Shown: positions 8,842 to 17,515 of the stretch, piece after piece
Numbering within the stretch: the first letter of the stretch is position 1
How the letters are laid out: each line of letters opens with the position of its first letter
NCBI GenBank assembly: GCA_026710945.1
Contig: JAPOQA010000016.1
Span: forward strand, 56,051 to 120,050
DNA: 64,000 nucleotides
Reading direction: 5' to 3'
Source: Chloroflexota bacterium
GTDB lineage: Bacteria > Chloroflexota > UBA11872 > VXOZ01
Position numbers and translations under genes: made by a program
Notes under the pieces: model-generated
What the model was told of the DNA's origin: nothing
Seen by the model: the letters and a program-made list of their open reading frames with translations, nothing else
Database searches by the model: none

Positions 8842-9672
8842 TTACAGTGCAAACAGTCGTGTCGCGTTAGCGGAGAGCATCAGTTCTTTTTCTTGGTCGG
8901 AAATCTCCGCGTGTTCGATGCTGAGCTTGGCAGATTCGGGATAGAAGATGGGGCAATTCGTACCGAAGAGCAGGTGGTCGGCTCCCACTTGGGCGCAGAG
9001 TTGCTCGATGTCGTCCACCGGCCCCTGCACGCGGGAAACGTCAAAGTACACGTTTTCATTTTTGTAGGCGCGCCTCCAGATATCCGCTATATGGACATAG
9101 CGGCCGGTGCACACGAGAAAGCGCACGTCAGGGAACGTGCAGATAGCTTCTACGGCATCGGTAGTGGTGACGGGCGGCACCTTCACGTGCCAGTGGTGCC
9201 AGCGGGAGTCTTCAAGAGTGAGCGTGAGGAGCACTACGAGATCGTGGGTCTTGGCGCACTCGAGTAGTGCCAGGGCGTTGCCGGTGAGCATGTGATATTG
9301 GGCATACGCTTCCAGGCTGGCATCCATGACGCGTGTGGTATGGGGTTCCAGCAGCGTGAATTGATGGTAGTTGGGGTGGATGCGCAGGTTGCGCATGCCA
9401 TATTCCTCTACGCACCGCTTGAAGTCCAGCTCCCAACACGGCATGGCGGAATTGATGGTATACGCCGGCACCAGGCGGTCCGGTTGCTGCTGCACGATTT
9501 GGTGCAACTCGCGGTTGCCGACCATCACGTCTTTGTAAAAGACGTTTTCCAGCCGTGAGACCACGGTTTTCTCAATGCCAAGCGCGTCCATCTTGCGCAG
9601 CAGGGCGTCCGGCGCCGCATGATTCAGGCGGCGGAAGGGCCACTCTCCGATGTATGCGTTTGCGTCTATCAC
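8842..9672 (-). CDS. amidohydrolase-2 family TIM-barrel hydrolase
   Basis: About 276 residues from the GTG at 9672, which has TTGGAG eight bases upstream and gives a start VIDANAYIGEWPF like that of its neighbour. An ATG at 9711 is possible. The open frame continues further upstream, but that part translates the intergenic repeat at 9732-9804 and is not believed. The metal motif is D-A-N-A-Y rather than the usual D-x-H-x-H. Later landmarks are NLRIHPNYHQF, a LLLFGTNCPIFYPES segment, and LMLSANATRLFAL at the C-terminus. The family hydrolyses or decarboxylates ring and amide substrates; the missing histidines make the metal site doubtful. Confidence 0.75.
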   Translation of the reverse strand: MIDANAYIGEWPFRRLNHAAPDALLRKMDALGIEKTVVSRLENVFYKDVMVGNRELHQIVQQQPDRLVPAYTINSAMPCWELDFKRCVEEYGMRNLRIHPNYHQFTLLEPHTTRVMDASLEAYAQYHMLTGNALALLECAKTHDLVVLLTLTLEDSRWHHWHVKVPPVTTTDAVEAICTFPDVRFLVCTGRYVHIADIWRRAYKNENVYFDVSRVQGPVDDIEQLCAQVGADHLLFGTNCPIFYPESAKLSIEHAEISDQEKELMLSANATRLFAL

Positions 9673-9731
9673 TGACTTTGCTCCAACTGCTTTGGTGGGC
9701 TCTAGTCTCATGAATGACAAGAGAAAACTGT

Positions 9732-9804
9732 CCGTCATTCCCGCGAAAGCGGGAATCCATCTTTTCTTGGGGCCTCCTGGACTCCGGCGAAAGCCGGAGT
9801 GACG
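9732..9804. repeat. double-hairpin intergenic repeat
   Basis: Two hairpins stand side by side: ATTCCCGCGAAAGCGGGAAT (9737-9756) and ACTCCGGCGAAAGCCGGAGT (9781-9800), both with a GAAA-type loop. The outer ends CCGTCA and TGACGG also pair, so the whole stretch is an imperfect palindrome. This is a very common dispersed bacterial repeat type. It lies between the two amidohydrolase genes and extends the upstream frame of the 8842-9672 gene artificially. Confidence 0.8.
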
Positions 9805-9823
9805 GATGCCCTTGCTCTGGCTC

Positions 9824-10627
9824 CTAGTGACCGGCCGCCTCCCTATGCCGGTCAAACTGGCTCCAAGCTACGCTCTGCCGCGAAAAGATGCCGTAGGCAT
9901 TGCGCCAAAGTATCAGGTCTTTCTCTTCCTCGGAAATAGCCGCGCCGTAGACTTTCGCCAGTTGTGACATGAACGAGCGGGGCGCGTTGAGATCGCTGCC
10001 GTAGACCACGCGGTCTGCTCCGGCGTGCTCAACGAGGGTTTCCGTGTAGCCGTTGGTGGCGTCGCCGCCGCCGATATCCATGAAGAGGTTTGGCACGCCT
10101 TGGGCGGCCTTGGCGCCGTACTCCATGTCACTGCCGGAGTGGCCGAAGAAGAAGGGAACGTCCGGATGGCGCAGCCCGGCCTCGCGCATGTCGAAGGGAT
10201 TAGTCTCGCCGGGCATGTTGCCGGTCACCGCCATATAGGTGTGCTGAAGAACCGGCAGATTGTGTTCAGCAAGAACTTGATAGATGCATTCTAAACGCGA
10301 GTCGTTGGCTTTCACGCCAGTCCAGAGCTTCGCGCCCTGATGACCGTCCCAGGCCTTGACACGTCGCAGCAATTCGGCCTGCACTTCCTGCGGGTGGTAG
10401 GGGTTGAGATACCACATGGGTATCACGCAGTCGGGATTAGCGGAGGCTACCTTTAAGGTAAGGTCGTTGCAGGCGGCAATATACTCTGGCGTGGGCAGTG
10501 TCGGCGGATAATTGTCGTAGGCGTTGAGGACGTTGATGCACAGGATGACGCCCAGCCGCCGCGCCTTGCGCAACGAGACCGTGATCTCGTGGTCGTTCTT
10601 GACGTGGGAATGTACGTCAATGATCAC
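9824..10627 (-). CDS. amidohydrolase-2 family metal-dependent hydrolase
   Basis: The 267-residue protein starts at a GTG with GGGAGG eight bases upstream. It opens with MIIDVHSHV, the metal-binding D-x-H-x-H motif of the amidohydrolase superfamily. HNLPVLQHTYMAVTG, VPFFFGHSGSD and RVVYGSDLNAPRS then supply the later histidine and aspartate ligands of the TIM barrel. Members hydrolyse or decarboxylate amides, lactones and aromatic acids. It is the first gene of the minus-strand catabolic cluster that continues through the second amidohydrolase, the aminotransferase and the hydrolase. The substrate is not evident. Confidence 0.85.
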   Translation of the reverse strand: MIIDVHSHVKNDHEITVSLRKARRLGVILCINVLNAYDNYPPTLPTPEYIAACNDLTLKVASANPDCVIPMWYLNPYHPQEVQAELLRRVKAWDGHQGAKLWTGVKANDSRLECIYQVLAEHNLPVLQHTYMAVTGNMPGETNPFDMREAGLRHPDVPFFFGHSGSDMEYGAKAAQGVPNLFMDIGGGDATNGYTETLVEHAGADRVVYGSDLNAPRSFMSQLAKVYGAAISEEEKDLILWRNAYGIFSRQSVAWSQFDRHREAAGH

Positions 10628-10666
10628 GCGAGCGTCCTCCCCACCAACCGACTAACGGGCATCGCT

Positions 10667-12295
10667 TCAGATGCCGCAAAGCCCTTCGCACTCTTGCACC
10701 ATCAGGTTGTCGTAGTCTTCGGTCGTGCTGAAGTCAATATCGGACAGAGGTTTCCTTGATCTATGCAGATAGGCTTGGCCCTTCTTAGTAATTGCGTTGC
10801 GAACTACGGGGACTTCTCTAAGCGCTCTGTCAACAAAAACAGCTTCCTGAAAAGAATCGGGATCGTTTTCTTTCAGCAACTTCCATTCTGCGTTGCTATG
10901 ATATGGACAGCCGATGCAGGAGCTACGCGGTAAGTAGCGATCAGGATAATTTTGCTTGAACCAATTGAGGAGTTGGGCACGACTAAATCCAAGCTCGACC
11001 AATGGGAAGCGGTTGGTGGCCCATTCTTCTCTGCTGGGTTTCTGTCGCAGTGCCTCGTCGGCGCTTATACCCATCCACAACTCAACCTGGACATTCTTGG
11101 GAGCACGGCGATTAGGTGGAATCTGAAGTCTCTCCCGTAGATAGCGGTTGATTGGCTTTATCTTGTACTTAGAAGTGCACTGTCGCCGTGCAATAGCCGA
11201 ACTCCCGTCAGGGTTGACAAGGAAAGCCGGAATTCCTAGATAGTTGTTTCCATCGGGACTAGTCCCATTCAGGATATTGTCCTTGATGTTGCCTGATCTA
11301 ACTGTTATTACCTCGAAGGACAGTTGTGACTTTAACCATTCAAGATGCTCGTATACTGCTGGTGGTTCCCATCCAGTGTCCGCGAAAATAGCAACGTCGG
11401 GGCGAGGGAGTCCGTATTCACCCCTCTCGGCCATCAAAGCTAAAACAGTAGATTGAACGCCTGCCCCCAGACTTAGTGAACGAAACGGCTTACGATTGCG
11501 CAGTTTGGTCCGGTCACTCACTAGTTCAGGGTCGGTCATGACTTCTTCAACATGCTCAACGATATGTTTCCGAAGTAGTTCTCGGGGTAATGTATCGAGA
11601 AGTTGGGTGCCTGCAAGCAGGTTTAGCCGCCTGGTGAGGGCATATACTCCCTTATCAGCTTGAATCCCCTGCGCTTCTTTCAGAAGCGCACGCACTATTT
11701 CAGCAAGCACCAGAGGATGCCGCGTAAAATTATAGTCCATGAGTCTGTGATAGTGCCCCGCATACTCCGCAAAATCATCCAGCGCTTCTTGTGCGGTGAA
11801 CGCCCCTCCTGAAGCCTCAGCAGCCTTGACTGCGGTGTACGCTATCCACCACGTACGCGACGCGGTGTTGCTTTCCCACAGAGCGCTGGACTGCGTAGAA
11901 ACAAACCAATGATCTCTGATGTAGTTGGTTAGTTTAGTGTTCTTCTGTCTGCGCCATCGCTGCAGGCCATACGAGTGCAATCTGAAGTGAGTCATCCAGG
12001 CCCAGATTCGCTCGTCTGTGGCTGTGTTTGGAGTCATGCCAAACAGAGAGTTGTAGAAGTCCAATGCTTGCCTGTCTGCTCTGTTCGGGGGGCCATCTGC
12101 CACAGGTCTGAGGCTTATTGGGTGGTCTGAGAAAACACCCGTTTCTTCTGTAGGCTGAGTGACGCCCCGATTGTTCAGCAGCGCATCAAAATCTGCCTGC
12201 GGATCCAGCCACGTATCCGGGTTGTTTTCTGCTTCCTGTCGCAGTGTGTCATAGGCTTCCTGCGTCAGCCTGAGCACTGGAAATGAGTTGGCCAT
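10667..12295 (-). CDS. PAPS-reductase-like PP-loop protein with an N-terminal extra domain
   Basis: The protein has 542 residues from the ATG at 12295, chosen because GAGGAG overlaps the end of the preceding gene at the right distance. The C-terminal half is a phosphoadenosine-phosphosulfate-reductase-like domain: a PP-loop variant SLGAGVQSTVLALMA (about residues 273-287), RRQCTSKYKIKPINRYLR, and a cysteine pair in SSCIGCPYHSNAEW (about 456-470). The N-terminal 250 residues are helical, with TDERIWAWMTH and SRTWWIAYTAVKAA; from memory they resemble the uncharacterised DUF6339 type, which I cannot verify. PP-loop proteins of this kind occur in sulfur transfer to DNA (DndC) and in phage-defence loci. 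No cys-pathway genes are near, so assimilatory sulfate reduction is unlikely. Confidence 0.7.
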   Translation of the reverse strand: MANSFPVLRLTQEAYDTLRQEAENNPDTWLDPQADFDALLNNRGVTQPTEETGVFSDHPISLRPVADGPPNRADRQALDFYNSLFGMTPNTATDERIWAWMTHFRLHSYGLQRWRRQKNTKLTNYIRDHWFVSTQSSALWESNTASRTWWIAYTAVKAAEASGGAFTAQEALDDFAEYAGHYHRLMDYNFTRHPLVLAEIVRALLKEAQGIQADKGVYALTRRLNLLAGTQLLDTLPRELLRKHIVEHVEEVMTDPELVSDRTKLRNRKPFRSLSLGAGVQSTVLALMAERGEYGLPRPDVAIFADTGWEPPAVYEHLEWLKSQLSFEVITVRSGNIKDNILNGTSPDGNNYLGIPAFLVNPDGSSAIARRQCTSKYKIKPINRYLRERLQIPPNRRAPKNVQVELWMGISADEALRQKPSREEWATNRFPLVELGFSRAQLLNWFKQNYPDRYLPRSSCIGCPYHSNAEWKLLKENDPDSFQEAVFVDRALREVPVVRNAITKKGQAYLHRSRKPLSDIDFSTTEDYDNLMVQECEGLCGI

Positions 12296-12302
12296 GTTCG
12301 GG

Positions 12303-13157
12303 CTACTCCTCAGCGTCTCGGTTGGTGAATGCTGTAAGAAGACGTCCAACTGGCCGCTCCATCAAAGTCTGAGCGTATTTGAGAGCGTTGTCTTGAACAT
12401 CTTCATCATCCGCGGTAATGTTGTGCAATTCTAGAGCTTGTCTCATAGTGTAAGCCCACCGTGTGTTAGGGTAATCGGAAAGGTTTCGCAGTGCCTCTGT
12501 CACCGCGTGTAGGTAGATAGAAGGAAATAGCACCGCCACCTCTGTGCTCTCGGAAGCGTGCTGCCTAAGCGCCTCAACACGCTCCTTGTCTCCAGGGGCT
12601 ACGTGGATTTTGATTCTGTCGTGGTCCAGGTCCACCTCGAAGGAGCCGCTCTCGATATTGGGGTCCTTGACCAGGTCCATAACTGAATACGGACTACCAC
12701 CCTTTTCCAGAGTTATCCGAGTCGATTCTCCAACAGCAAGAATTGAAGCAGGGAGAATGGTAAAGCCAGAGGGCCTAATATCCCTAAACTCCTCAGCAAG
12801 TTCCTTAGAAACAAATCCTTCAATCTGCCGTGTAGCAACGACGTATGGTGTGAAGATCAACTCTTGAGCATAGTCACCAGCTTCCAAGAGTAGAATGTCG
12901 TCGTCTTGGTTGGACACATAGGTGTTACGGTTAGAAGTCTTGGTGCAGGCTATCAGGGCAACATACTGTGCTTTCTCACAAGAAATAAACTCGCGCAGGT
13001 ACGGACTCGTAAGGTGATATTTGATTGTAAGGTTAATATGCTTCCCATTATTGAGCACGGCATCCGGTACAGTGGCGACGAATGTTGCATCGCCGTAGTC
13101 TTCCGTCCAAGAAGCGAGCAGAGGATGCGGCAATAGCCGGTCGTTCCATGTGATCAT
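12303..13157 (-). CDS. uncharacterised protein of the GHKL ATPase/PP-loop operon
   Basis: The 284-residue protein is not recognised. It begins MITWNDRLLPHPLLASW, has no signal peptide or membrane segment, and looks like a beta-rich N-terminal half (FVATVPDAVLNNGKHINLT) followed by a helical C-terminal part with ALRNLSDYPNTRW and AQTLMERPVGRLL. I see no catalytic motif. It starts 5 bp after the ATPase gene and ends 7 bp before the PP-loop gene, so all three are almost certainly cotranscribed and probably work together, perhaps with this protein as a bridge or target-binding subunit. Confidence 0.65.
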   Translation of the reverse strand: MITWNDRLLPHPLLASWTEDYGDATFVATVPDAVLNNGKHINLTIKYHLTSPYLREFISCEKAQYVALIACTKTSNRNTYVSNQDDDILLLEAGDYAQELIFTPYVVATRQIEGFVSKELAEEFRDIRPSGFTILPASILAVGESTRITLEKGGSPYSVMDLVKDPNIESGSFEVDLDHDRIKIHVAPGDKERVEALRQHASESTEVAVLFPSIYLHAVTEALRNLSDYPNTRWAYTMRQALELHNITADDEDVQDNALKYAQTLMERPVGRLLTAFTNRDAEE

Positions 13158-13162
13158 CGTCC

Positions 13163-14992
13163 CTATCCTAAGGTGAAGGCCTTGCCTTCAACGTCACGGT
13201 CAGCCACAATTCTGACCATGATGCGCTCGTTCGTGTTTGGAGCAAGTACAACGCAGCCGTCGTCGAGACTTGCACCCTGATTAGTTGGACTAACTACTGT
13301 CACGTCTGTAATGGAGATCTTTTCTTCCTGCTTCCGCTCGCTGCCCGCCAGCCTAAGGGCTAGGCGAATGGGAGCGTCTGCGGTGGTCGTAAACGCTACA
13401 ACGACTTCACGCTTGCCAACTGGTATAATACGCGCGTTGCGTACTCTGGGGGGTCGCGCTGATTCTTCGCCCTGTTTCTTCCTCTTACGCTTTCCTCTCT
13501 TGCCTCCCTTACGTTCCTTTCTGCGGTCGATTTCTGTTTCGCCTTCGTCCGTATCACCTAGTCCGGTATCATCGGAGTCCGACTCATCCTCCAGCTGCGC
13601 CTGTGCCTGTGGCCCTCTAGTCCTAATGGTTTGGGTTATGAGTGCCTCATTGCCTGGAGCAGTTGGGTCCATCTCGTCAGGGAAGATTTCCGCCAACTCC
13701 TGCAAGTTAGTAGTGTCACCGTATTGTGCGATTTGCGCTTCCTTGTCAATGATGTTGCGGATGGAATCCCGGGTAATTCTTAAGCTCTCTTCGGCACGTC
13801 GTTGTTCTTTGGGTTCCCATAGTTCACCTGGTGACACCGAATCATGGCTAGGATTTTCCATTTCCCTGATCCATGCGTCGCCGTCGTCGGTTGCCGGCAC
13901 TATCACTGCTGCGTAATCAGGCCACAGACTCCTGCCTCTTGGAGCTATTGGATTGGACTTCTGCTCCCTACTGTCAGTTACGAGCATACCGTTTCGGTTA
14001 ACATAAGCCGTTCGCCTTGGACCTGAACCCATGATGAGGTGAACATTGAGAATGCCCACCTGCCCTAAATTCGGCGTCTGTATTGCTGCTTTGTCCCTAA
14101 TAGCTCGGTAATAGTAGTGTGATGGCCGTTCTCTGGGAAAGAGATGATCCAGCGTCTCGTGAGACACAACTACCTTGTCAGACCCTGCTGGTGAAACATG
14201 CACTACAAGCCGCTTGTGGTGAATTGCATAGAAGAAATTCTCAATTACTGCTGACCTTACCTCGTTAACCCAATCTGTAGACCTGGGGTTGAAGCCCATG
14301 ATGAAAACGCCTGTTCCGGTGCGGTCAAGTTTGAAGAAGCCTGGGATGTCCGTGCCGTGAATTGGGTCTCCTCTATTATCCCTATAGAAACCGATATGGC
14401 GAAGCACCCGGCTCGCTTTGCTTGGGTCGGGATGAGCCATCAGTGTCGCTTTGCCCTGGAGTTTATCCACCCTGCCTTCTTTCCCGCTTACGTAGCGGGT
14501 AGAATAAAACACGGTGCGTAGATCACTCACATTGAAGACCGCATTCTTTCCAATGCCGTATGAGCCACCAGGAGCGCCACCTGATTTCTTGACTCCACCC
14601 TCGCGGTTTACGAGTTCATCCCAATACTCTCCCTCCAATCCTGTAGTGCCAGAGTCAACGATCTGGAGACATTGGATCTGTTTCGACTTGAGAGCCTTCA
14701 ACGCTCTCTCGTAAACCTTCCGTACCCTCGTTCGATCCTCACGCTTCGTTCTATCAAGACAGGCTGTCAAATGCTTCTTGAGACCCGTAGTATCAATAAG
14801 GTCTCCGCTAATCCTAGTTTCGGCGAATGTGACCTCCACAGGGGGCCTCTTCTGGGCATCAAGAGAATTCTGGATGACCTCTCGAACTAGCTTCGGAACA
14901 GGCGCATCACTAAAGTATGGGCTTGACGGATCCTGAACAACATCGCTTCCGCCGTTGTTTGGCGGAAACTGCCATGTGGCTTTTCTGTTCAT
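13163..14992 (-). CDS. GHKL (MORC/Hsp90/MutL-like) ATPase
   Basis: The protein has 609 residues. The N-terminal third has all three Bergerat-fold ATP motifs: VREVIQNSLDA (Glu38, Asn42), VDSGTTGL (Asp113, Gly115) and GGSYGIGKNAVF (Gly143-Lys149). This is the pattern of MORC, MutL and Hsp90 ATPases and not of histidine kinases, as there is no phosphoacceptor domain. A middle region follows, then an acidic-to-basic low-complexity linker (EDESDSDD, then a Lys/Arg run near residue 510) and a C-terminal beta-rich segment. It is first in a tight three-gene operon. Proteins of this sort appear in bacterial antiviral systems and chromatin-like remodelling, so a defence role is inferred. Confidence 0.75.
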   Translation of the reverse strand: MNRKATWQFPPNNGGSDVVQDPSSPYFSDAPVPKLVREVIQNSLDAQKRPPVEVTFAETRISGDLIDTTGLKKHLTACLDRTKREDRTRVRKVYERALKALKSKQIQCLQIVDSGTTGLEGEYWDELVNREGGVKKSGGAPGGSYGIGKNAVFNVSDLRTVFYSTRYVSGKEGRVDKLQGKATLMAHPDPSKASRVLRHIGFYRDNRGDPIHGTDIPGFFKLDRTGTGVFIMGFNPRSTDWVNEVRSAVIENFFYAIHHKRLVVHVSPAGSDKVVVSHETLDHLFPRERPSHYYYRAIRDKAAIQTPNLGQVGILNVHLIMGSGPRRTAYVNRNGMLVTDSREQKSNPIAPRGRSLWPDYAAVIVPATDDGDAWIREMENPSHDSVSPGELWEPKEQRRAEESLRITRDSIRNIIDKEAQIAQYGDTTNLQELAEIFPDEMDPTAPGNEALITQTIRTRGPQAQAQLEDESDSDDTGLGDTDEGETEIDRRKERKGGKRGKRKRKKQGEESARPPRVRNARIIPVGKREVVVAFTTTADAPIRLALRLAGSERKQEEKISITDVTVVSPTNQGASLDDGCVVLAPNTNERIMVRIVADRDVEGKAFTLG

Positions 14993-15101
14993 ATTATCTG
15001 GGAGTGCTCTCTACGGCTTCTTTTCCTAAACCAGCGCTTTCAATGCTTTAGGCTACAGCCCAACTATTCGTTAGTCAACATAGTAGCTGGCGATTGCCAT
15101 T

Positions 15102-16124
15102 CTATACTGGGCGCGTAGTTCGCCCCGGCAGAACCGGCACCGGCGGTACCTGCTGCTGGGTTCCGGTGAACCCGGCCTCGGTGGCGCAGAGGGTGGCCTG
15201 CATGCTCTGCACCGCATCCTGGGTACTCACGATTGGTTTTTGGCCCGCGCAGGCGGTTCGCACAAAGTTTGCAAAGATGTCTTGTTGCTCCGGTAGCTCG
15301 GTGAGCTCCTGAGAGTCGTCCCAGCGATACAGCCATACTCTGCCGTCATGCGTGACTTCCGCCTGCCCCTCGGTGCCGAGGATTTTGAGTCGGTTGTCCA
15401 TGCGACCCAGGCTCGGCGGCACCAGGCGGTGGTGCTCCATAACGGCGCTTACGCCGCCGTCCATGCGGAAGAGCACCTGCCCGACGTTATGGTAGTGGGC
15501 ATCGTCCGGGCGGCCGATATTGGCTTCCGTGCCGATGACGCTCTGATACTCTCGGCCGGTGATCCAGCGCACGATGTCGATGTCGTGGATGAGCAAGTCG
15601 AGCACCGGGCCGGCGGAGAGCCGCCGGTCGAAGAACCACTCCGGCCGCACGCCGCGCCGCTCGGTGGCGGCTATGAGGGCGTATGCCAGCGCCACCTCGC
15701 CGATTTGGCCGCTTTGCACCACGTCACGGACTGCGCGGTACACGGGATTTCCCCGCCGGCTAAAGAGTTGGCCCATGTGGAGCGAGGAGTTCTGCTGCAG
15801 GATTGCGATAACCCGGTCCAGTTCTTGCTGGCTGGTCACCATCGGCTTCTCCGCAAGCACCGGGAAACCGGCTTCCAACGCAGCAATTACCGTCTCACCT
15901 TGGTGCACCGGCAACTGGAAGCTCGCGACCACGTCTATATCGTCTCGCGCCAACAGAGCGTGATAGTCATCATGCATGTCGGCACTGTACTTGCCCGCAA
16001 GTGCTGCGGCCTGCTCACCAGCGTTGGCAACCGCTGCAAGCACAATCTCGGGATCATTGTCCACGGCGCCAAACACTCGTTCGACGTGCTGTTCAAGTCC
16101 GATCAAACCCACACGATACGTCAT
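15102..16124 (-). CDS. Gfo/Idh/MocA family oxidoreductase
   Basis: The 340-residue protein starts at the ATG at 16124, directly after GGAGGCCGCC. It opens with MTYRVGLIGLEQHVERVF, the Rossmann NAD(P)-binding strand and turn. It then has VASFQLPVHQGETVIAALEA and the family signature FPVLAEKPMVTS, whose Glu-Lys-Pro holds the catalytic Lys. GPVLDLLIHDIDIVRWITG follows, with the active-site His. Such enzymes oxidise sugars, inositols or related polyols. The sugar isomerase gene upstream on the same strand (129 bp gap) makes a small sugar or inositol pathway likely. Confidence 0.88.
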   Translation of the reverse strand: MTYRVGLIGLEQHVERVFGAVDNDPEIVLAAVANAGEQAAALAGKYSADMHDDYHALLARDDIDVVASFQLPVHQGETVIAALEAGFPVLAEKPMVTSQQELDRVIAILQQNSSLHMGQLFSRRGNPVYRAVRDVVQSGQIGEVALAYALIAATERRGVRPEWFFDRRLSAGPVLDLLIHDIDIVRWITGREYQSVIGTEANIGRPDDAHYHNVGQVLFRMDGGVSAVMEHHRLVPPSLGRMDNRLKILGTEGQAEVTHDGRVWLYRWDDSQELTELPEQQDIFANFVRTACAGQKPIVSTQDAVQSMQATLCATEAGFTGTQQQVPPVPVLPGRTTRPV

Positions 16125-16253
16125 GGCGGCCTCCTGTTTTCCCCTAATTGTGCGCACAGACACAGCAAGAAAACATCTCCACATAAGGCGGGTTCAGACA
16201 GGTTCGGCTGCAAGTGCTGAAGTCGCCCTAGTCCCCGGAGGATCGGCTTCCTG

Positions 16254-17138
16254 CTACAAGTCGAATTCGGCGGCTATTTGTCGGACGTAGGCAATGTCCT
16301 CCTGAAGCTGCGCGATTAGTTCAGCATACGAGAGTTCACGCCAACTCCACGCGCCTTGATATTCGGTGTGAAACGAAGCAAAGCCGCTGTAGCCTATCTG
16401 CTTGAGGTACTGTAATGCCTCGCGGTACGGGGTGATCCCTTCCTTTAAAGGTACAAACTTGCTTTCCCAGGTGACGATGCCGCTTGCCGGGTCCGTCTGG
16501 CCAAAGAGACCCACGTTCTTAAGGGAGAGCATGATAAGGCGATCAGCAATGAGGTCCAGGCTTTGCACCCAGCCACCATAGGCGCCTTCCAGTCCCATGT
16601 GCCCAAAGTCGGCGTAGATGCCCAACGCAGCCGGATTGAAGTCGGTCAGCAGGCGCTCCACTTGCATCGCTTCCGCGGACAAGCAGTAGCCGGCATGAAC
16701 ATGGACGCCTGCTTGCATTCCGTATTCGAGGCAGAGTTGCTCAATGCTCTCCAGATCGCGCCGCATTTCGTCGAGTTGCTGCCGCAGATGACCGAAGCCC
16801 CGGTAGTGATGGTAGCCAAGCTTGAGTTGGCTAATGCCGCAATCGCTCGCGACTGCGAAGACGTCACGGGCAAAAGGTGACTCGGCACTGGTGACATCCG
16901 TCGCAATCCAGCCGACTTCAAGCCCGTGCGCTCGGCAAGCCTCGACCGCCTTTGGCAGATCAAAGCGCACACGATCGGGAGTAACATGGCCGGCCGTGCC
17001 CGCGGCCGCCTCCGGCAGGTTGTGGCCGGCACTGCGCACGGTGAGTTCAACACCGTCCAGGCCCAAGTCGGTTATGGTAGCGGCCATCTCTTCTAATGAA
17101 AGGTGTTCAAGTCGCTTTGAGAATACTAGGTACTTCAT
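16254..17138 (-). CDS. sugar phosphate isomerase/epimerase, xylose-isomerase-like TIM barrel
   Basis: The 294-residue protein is a member of the AP-endonuclease-2/xylose-isomerase-like superfamily. It opens MKYLVFSKRLEHLSLEEM, then GLDGVELTVRSAGHN. Metal-ligand candidates lie in AGVHVHAGYCLS, ALGIYADFGHMG, LIMLSLKNVG and FASFHTEYQGAW. Enzymes of this group isomerise or dehydrate keto-sugars and inositols. It lies just upstream of the Gfo/Idh/MocA gene on the same strand, a common pairing in inositol or sugar catabolism. The substrate cannot be set from sequence alone. Confidence 0.85.
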   Translation of the reverse strand: MKYLVFSKRLEHLSLEEMAATITDLGLDGVELTVRSAGHNLPEAAAGTAGHVTPDRVRFDLPKAVEACRAHGLEVGWIATDVTSAESPFARDVFAVASDCGISQLKLGYHHYRGFGHLRQQLDEMRRDLESIEQLCLEYGMQAGVHVHAGYCLSAEAMQVERLLTDFNPAALGIYADFGHMGLEGAYGGWVQSLDLIADRLIMLSLKNVGLFGQTDPASGIVTWESKFVPLKEGITPYREALQYLKQIGYSGFASFHTEYQGAWSWRELSYAELIAQLQEDIAYVRQIAAEFDL

Positions 17139-17515
17139 CCGTCAAACCCCATAAACTTCACATGCAACGTTGGCCCTGGGAAGAGTCTCAGTCTTCTTCA
17201 CACTTTGCAATCTTGGCAAGTATTCCGGCCCATTTACCGCTCTTTGGATTTAGTGTGACTATACGCTACTGACCTGCCTATACACAAAGCCTCATTCGTA
17301 GATCGAAACAGACAAGACAAATTCGGCGTTGCCTCGTAGTACAGTTGCAGAGCCCTCTTCGGGTGTGAGAGTCCAACTCTAGCTCTTAGCATATGGGCAA
17401 TGGCAATTAGTCTTTTCTCAATCCCCGCCGAATTGAATTGTTGCTTTTGCCGTTGCCCACACGCCACCGGGCGGAGTACCATTGGGATGAGCGATAGACT
17501 CGCAAAGGAGTACTG
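17139..17515. other. divergent intergenic region, no gene seen
   Basis: The 377 bp lie between a minus-strand isomerase and a plus-strand exported protein, so they must hold the promoters of both. The only long frame, on the minus strand at 17234-17482, shows no domain, and I see no tRNA or strong palindrome. An AAAGGAG ribosome site directly precedes the downstream ATG. Confidence 0.5.

Noticed and set aside
8317..9267. 316-codon plus-strand frame across aminotransferase and amidohydrolase genes
   Set aside because: It overlaps two real genes on the opposite strand and has no protein features.
10667..12295. Identification of the PP-loop gene as BREX type 4 brxP or dndC
   Set aside because: The neighbours required for these systems (pglZ, brxL, dndB/D/E) are absent, and the N-terminal domain differs.
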